Positions 60,788 to 64,000 of a stretch of DNA of 64,000 nt are shown one piece after another. The stretch is from 'Nostoc azollae' 0708 (GTDB lineage Bacteria; Cyanobacteriota; Cyanobacteriia; Cyanobacteriales; Nostocaceae), in contig NC_014248.1 of assembly GCF_000196515.1 (NCBI RefSeq), forward strand, positions 2,535,001-2,599,000. The letters are read 5' to 3'. The position numbers and the translations under genes are program-made. Position 1 is the stretch's first letter. Every line of letters starts with the position of its first letter. The notes under the pieces were generated by a model. It was not told the origin of the DNA. It was given only the letters and a program-made list of their open reading frames with translations, and ran no database searches.

Positions 60788-62101
60788 ATGACATCCCCTG
60801 AGTCTGAAACTGATTTTCCAGATATTTCCCAGCCAGCATTTGAGCCACCCCCCAAATCACAACAACGGTGGCTGAGATTATTGATAGCTCTCGTGCTAAT
60901 CATTGGGGGTGGAGGAGCCATAAATTCGCGGTTACTGACTCCTGAAAAACCAAGTCCAGCATTAGCTAATGCTCAACCCCCAGCAGTAAAAGTCAAATTA
61001 TCAACTGTAGAAACAGGTACAGTCGAAGATACTACAGAGTATATTGCTAATTTAGAATCCAGGCAATCAGTTAATCTCCAACCCAGAATTCAGGGTCAAG
61101 TAACCCAGATATTTGTAAGATCAGGCGACTCAGTCTCAGATGGTGCCGCCATTATGCAAATAGATGCTAGACAGCAACAAGAAGCAGTTAATAGTTTATC
61201 CGCTGCTGCTCAAATAGCAAAAGCACAACTAGAAAATACCCGTGCTACACTCCAATCGTTGGAAGCAGAAAAACTAGGTAAAGTTGCTGATTTACGGTTA
61301 AACCAACAAGATTACAATCGCTATTCTGAATTAGCTAATCAAGGGGCTGTAGCTCGTCAGACAAAAGATTTGTATTCAAATAAACTAGACACAGCTAAAG
61401 CCGAACTCAATGCCATAAATTCTCGAATTCAAGCCCAAAAAGCCAGCATATCTCAAGCGGAAAAATCCTTAGAACAAGCTGATGCAAATATTAGACAACA
61501 ACAAGTTCAGCTTCAGTATTATAAAATCATTGCTCCCTTTAGTGGTAAAGTTGGGGATATTCCTGTGAAAATAGGTGATGTAGTAAATATTTCTACGAAA
61601 CTAGCTACTATTACCCAAAATCGACCTTTAGACGTGAAAATCCCTATTCCATTGGAGAAAGGACTCCGATTACGTGAAGGACTACCAGTAGAACTAATGA
61701 ATGCCCAAGGTCAAACCTTGGCTACTACCAAAGTATTTTTTATCTCTCCAAATATCAACAAGAATTCTCAATCTATACTCGTTAAAGCACTTTATGATAA
61801 TTCCGCAGGTCAGTTGCGAGCAGATCAATTAATTCGAGCAAAAGTGATTTGGGATCAGCGTTCAGGGGTTCTTATTCCTACTACAGCAGTATCTAGAATA
61901 GCAGGAGAAAATTTTGTTGTAGCCCAAACCGAAAAATCTCCTCAAGGCAATTCCCAATTAATAGCTAAACAAAAGCAAGTGAAGTTAGGGGATATTAAAG
62001 GTAATACTTACCAAGTGATTGAAGGATTGAAAGCAGATGAAAAACTAATAATTTCAGGAGTACAAAATCTCCGAGATGGACTACCAATAATTCCTGAGTA
62101 A
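60788..62101 (+). CDS. RND efflux membrane fusion protein (HlyD/AcrA-like)
   Basis: Periplasmic adaptor of a tripartite RND pump. A Pro-rich cytoplasmic start (1-26), one membrane anchor (WLRLLIALVLIIGGGGA), lipoyl halves (SRQSVNLQPRIQGQVTQIF VRSGDSV and KIIAPFSGKVGDIPVKIGDVV), a long alpha-helical hairpin (AQIAKAQLENTRATLQSLEA ... SISQAEKSLEQADANIRQQQ) and beta-barrel and proximal domains to the end. 437 residues, intact. The pump gene follows after a 29-unit heptamer array, so the two should form one operon. Substrate unknown. Confidence 0.88.
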   Translation: MTSPESETDFPDISQPAFEPPPKSQQRWLRLLIALVLIIGGGGAINSRLLTPEKPSPALANAQPPAVKVKLSTVETGTVEDTTEYIANLESRQSVNLQPRIQGQVTQIFVRSGDSVSDGAAIMQIDARQQQEAVNSLSAAAQIAKAQLENTRATLQSLEAEKLGKVADLRLNQQDYNRYSELANQGAVARQTKDLYSNKLDTAKAELNAINSRIQAQKASISQAEKSLEQADANIRQQQVQLQYYKIIAPFSGKVGDIPVKIGDVVNISTKLATITQNRPLDVKIPIPLEKGLRLREGLPVELMNAQGQTLATTKVFFISPNINKNSQSILVKALYDNSAGQLRADQLIRAKVIWDQRSGVLIPTTAVSRIAGENFVVAQTEKSPQGNSQLIAKQKQVKLGDIKGNTYQVIEGLKADEKLIISGVQNLRDGLPIIPE

Positions 62102-62164
62102 CTGGGGCATGGGAATTGGGGACTGGGGAATATGAGGGAGATAGGGAAATAATTTTCCTGGTGC

Positions 62165-62367
62165 CCAATCACCAATCACCAATCACCAATCACCAATCAC
62201 CAATCACCAATCACCAATCACCAATCACCAATCACCAATCACCAATCACCAATCACCAATCACCAATCACCAATCACCAATCACCAATCACCAATCACCA
62301 ATCACCAATCACCAATCACCAATCACCAATCACCAATCACCAATCACCAATCACCAATCACCAATCA
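62165..62367. repeat. 29 perfect tandem copies of CCAATCA
   Basis: Uninterrupted CCAATCA heptamers, followed by decaying units (ccaatta, tcaatta). This is an exceptionally long STRR-type heptamer array. It lies between the two efflux genes and stops 31 bases before the pump's ATG. A 97-codon reading across it (NHQSPIT repeated) is not a gene. Confidence 0.95.
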
Positions 62368-62398
62368 CCAATTATCAATTACGAATTAATTACAAATT

Positions 62399-64000
62399 AT
62401 GTTTGTTAATTTCTTTATTAAGCGACCGGTATTTACCAGTGTCTGTGCTATTAGCATTTTCCTGGTAGGAGTAATTAGTATTCCCACCTTACCTACAAGA
62501 CAATATCCAGAAATTAGTCCGACTCAAATTATTATCACTTCTAACTATGTTGGTGCTAGTGCAGAAGTGGTAGAAAGCACTGTCACCTCTATTCTTGAAC
62601 GGCAAATTAATGGTATCGAAGGCATTAAATACATGACTTCAAGTAGTAGTAATGATGGCACTAGCACCATTACAGTCACATTTGATGCTTCGCGGGACAA
62701 GGATATTGCCGCAATTGATGTCCAAAACCGTATTTCTTTGGCTGAACCACAGTTACCAGATGCAGTCAAGCAAACGGGAGTGACTGTTAACAAGCAGTCT
62801 AACAACATCCTGTTGGCCATGGGTTTGTACAGTGAAAACAAAGAGTTTAATAACGTTACTTTAAGTAAGTATGCTGATCTATATATAGCTGATGCCATGA
62901 AACGCATTAAAGGTGTCAGTGAGGCGCGAATTTTTGGTGAACGTCGTTATGCAATGCGTCTATGGCTTGATCCAAATAAATTGGCTACTCGCAATTTAAG
63001 CACCGATGATGTTGTTGATGCTCTCAATGAGCAAAATTTACAGGTGGGTGTGGGGCAAATTGGACAACAACCAGCCCCAGAAGGTCAGATGTATCAAATT
63101 GATTTAAGAGCTATTAGTCAGCTAACAGAAACACAGGAATTTGACAATTTAGTGATTAAAACTGCGGCTGACGGTAGTTTGATTAAATTGAAGGATGTGG
63201 GTAGAGCAGAACTGGGTGCTCAAAACTATAGCTCATTTCTGAGATTTAAGGGTGAAGAAGGTGTAGGTATAGGGATATTAGCTACACCTGGCAGTAATGT
63301 TTTAAACGTTGCTAGGTCTGTGAAAAGGGAAATGGCGCGACTCTCCCAAAGCTTTCCACGAGGGATGAAGTATCAGGTGGCATTTGATACGACAACCATT
63401 GTAGAAGGGTCTTTGAAAGAAGTAATTAAGACTCTTTTAGAAGCGATCTCACTCGTTATTCTTGTCATTTTTATTTTCTTACAAGATTGGCGCACTACCT
63501 TAATTCCTGTCATCACTATTCCCCTATCTTTAATTGGTACTTTCGCTTTCGTGAAAGTCTTTAATTTTTCCATCAACACTTTAACCATGTTTGGTTTAAC
63601 CCTAGGAACAGGAATGGTAGTTGATGACGCAATTATTGTAGTTGAAAACATCTCCCGTTTAATTCAGGAAAAAGGCATTACTCCCCGTAAAGCTGCGTCT
63701 TTAGCCATGACTGAACTCACTGGGGCGGTAATTACTACTTCTTTGGTGTTAATGGCTGTATTTGTACCAGTAGCTTTCTTCCCTGGTTCAACCGGACAAA
63801 TTTATAAACAATTTGCGCTGACTATTGCTTGTTCTATCGCTATTTCCACTTTTTTAGCCCTGACTCTCACACCTTCCCTCGCTGCTTTATTGTTACGCCA
63901 AAGTCCTCCAACTAGAGGTATTATTGGTTTTACTTTTGGTATCATCAACGGCTTTTTAGAAGCCATAGGGCGGGGATATCAGCAATTTTTGATCTTGTTG
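62399..64000 (+). CDS. RND efflux pump permease (AcrB/HAE1-like), 3' end beyond window
   Basis: Inner-membrane proton-driven pump. Typical HAE1 start MFVNFFIKRPVFTSVCAISI FL with TM1, then ISPTQIIITSNYVGASAEVV, SILERQINGIEGIKYM, periplasmic porter domain (DVQNRISLAEPQLPDAVKQT), then TM2-TM4 with FLQDWRTTLIPVITIPLSLI GTF and the proton-relay region LTMFGLTLGTGMVVDDAIIV VENISR (Asp-Asp pair), and TSLVLMAVFVPVAFFPGSTG. The first about 534 codons are in the window without a lesion. It is probably co-transcribed with the fusion protein gene; the heptamer array directly upstream may influence this. Confidence 0.9.
   Translation, partial: MFVNFFIKRPVFTSVCAISIFLVGVISIPTLPTRQYPEISPTQIIITSNYVGASAEVVESTVTSILERQINGIEGIKYMTSSSSNDGTSTITVTFDASRDKDIAAIDVQNRISLAEPQLPDAVKQTGVTVNKQSNNILLAMGLYSENKEFNNVTLSKYADLYIADAMKRIKGVSEARIFGERRYAMRLWLDPNKLATRNLSTDDVVDALNEQNLQVGVGQIGQQPAPEGQMYQIDLRAISQLTETQEFDNLVIKTAADGSLIKLKDVGRAELGAQNYSSFLRFKGEEGVGIGILATPGSNVLNVARSVKREMARLSQSFPRGMKYQVAFDTTTIVEGSLKEVIKTLLEAISLVILVIFIFLQDWRTTLIPVITIPLSLIGTFAFVKVFNFSINTLTMFGLTLGTGMVVDDAIIVVENISRLIQEKGITPRKAASLAMTELTGAVITTSLVLMAVFVPVAFFPGSTGQIYKQFALTIACSIAISTFLALTLTPSLAALLLRQSPPTRGIIGFTFGIINGFLEAIGRGYQQFLILL

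Noticed and set aside
62165-62367. CRISPR array
   Set aside because: The units are 7 bases, contiguous and without spacers; it is a heptamer tandem repeat. No cas genes are seen.
62116-62409. 97-codon frame with repeated NHQSPIT
   Set aside because: It is only the translation of the CCAATCA array; start and end lie in unrelated spacer and the frame overlaps the pump start.

Overview
The window reads as chromosome of a filamentous, heterocyst-type (Nostocales) cyanobacterium in advanced genome decay. Evidence: low GC, scattered GCGATCGC (HIP1) octamers, heptameric intergenic repeats, and genes typical of the group (archaeal-type class I aldolase, GH57/DUF3536 protein, RppA-like regulator, LabA-like NYN protein, EGY-like site-2 protease, CRP regulators, RND efflux). 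The combination of intact housekeeping genes with many multi-lesion pseudogenes and nested insertion sequences is what is known from reduced symbionts such as 'Nostoc azollae'; that species guess is inference, not proof.

Layout. 0.5-6.7 kb: intact exported repeat protein, fbaB, GH57 protein and a CAX Ca2+/H+ exchanger, mostly on the minus strand. 6.8-12.9 kb: decay zone with an IS701-like element, an ISKra4-like transposase split by an IS1380-like element, a broken SLH porin and a broken FecR gene. 13-14 kb: intact dusB. 14.3-18.2 kb: hybrid sensor kinase in pieces with an IS66 insertion, followed by intact RppA-like regulator and hisG. 19.9-30 kb: second decay zone with a broken K+/H+ antiporter (MITE insertion), an IS5-like transposase remnant, an NB-ARC-like fragment, a 1.77-kb inverted repeat made of IS66 plus IS5-type sequence flanking a ruined type II restriction-modification pair, and a broken PAS sensor.

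30.4-40.9 kb is mostly intact: Deg/Htr protease, small membrane protein, LabA-like protein, universal stress protein, phosphoribosyltransferase plus alpha/beta-hydrolase-like gene, sucrose-phosphate phosphatase, ruvA, bioF and a ParA ATPase. 41-47.6 kb is a former minus-strand operon (wHTH-like protein, AAA ATPase, FtsK-like translocase) interrupted by three different insertion sequences. I consider this the best candidate for an under-described system, although it is dead here.

47.9-64 kb: two glycosyltransferases, a PAS-CRP regulator, two small proteins with double-glycine leader motifs, a decayed GH10-like hydrolase, an intact site-2 protease, another broken kinase and IS66 copy, then an RND efflux operon (membrane fusion protein, 29 perfect CCAATCA heptamers, RND pump running off the window end).

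Recurring theme: several IS families are present as copies that share the same inactivating stops or frameshifts, so defective copies seem to have been moved in trans or by recombination. Small MITE-like elements (155 bp, 170 bp, about 120 bp) also sit in or at the ends of genes. No tRNA, rRNA or CRISPR array was recognised.
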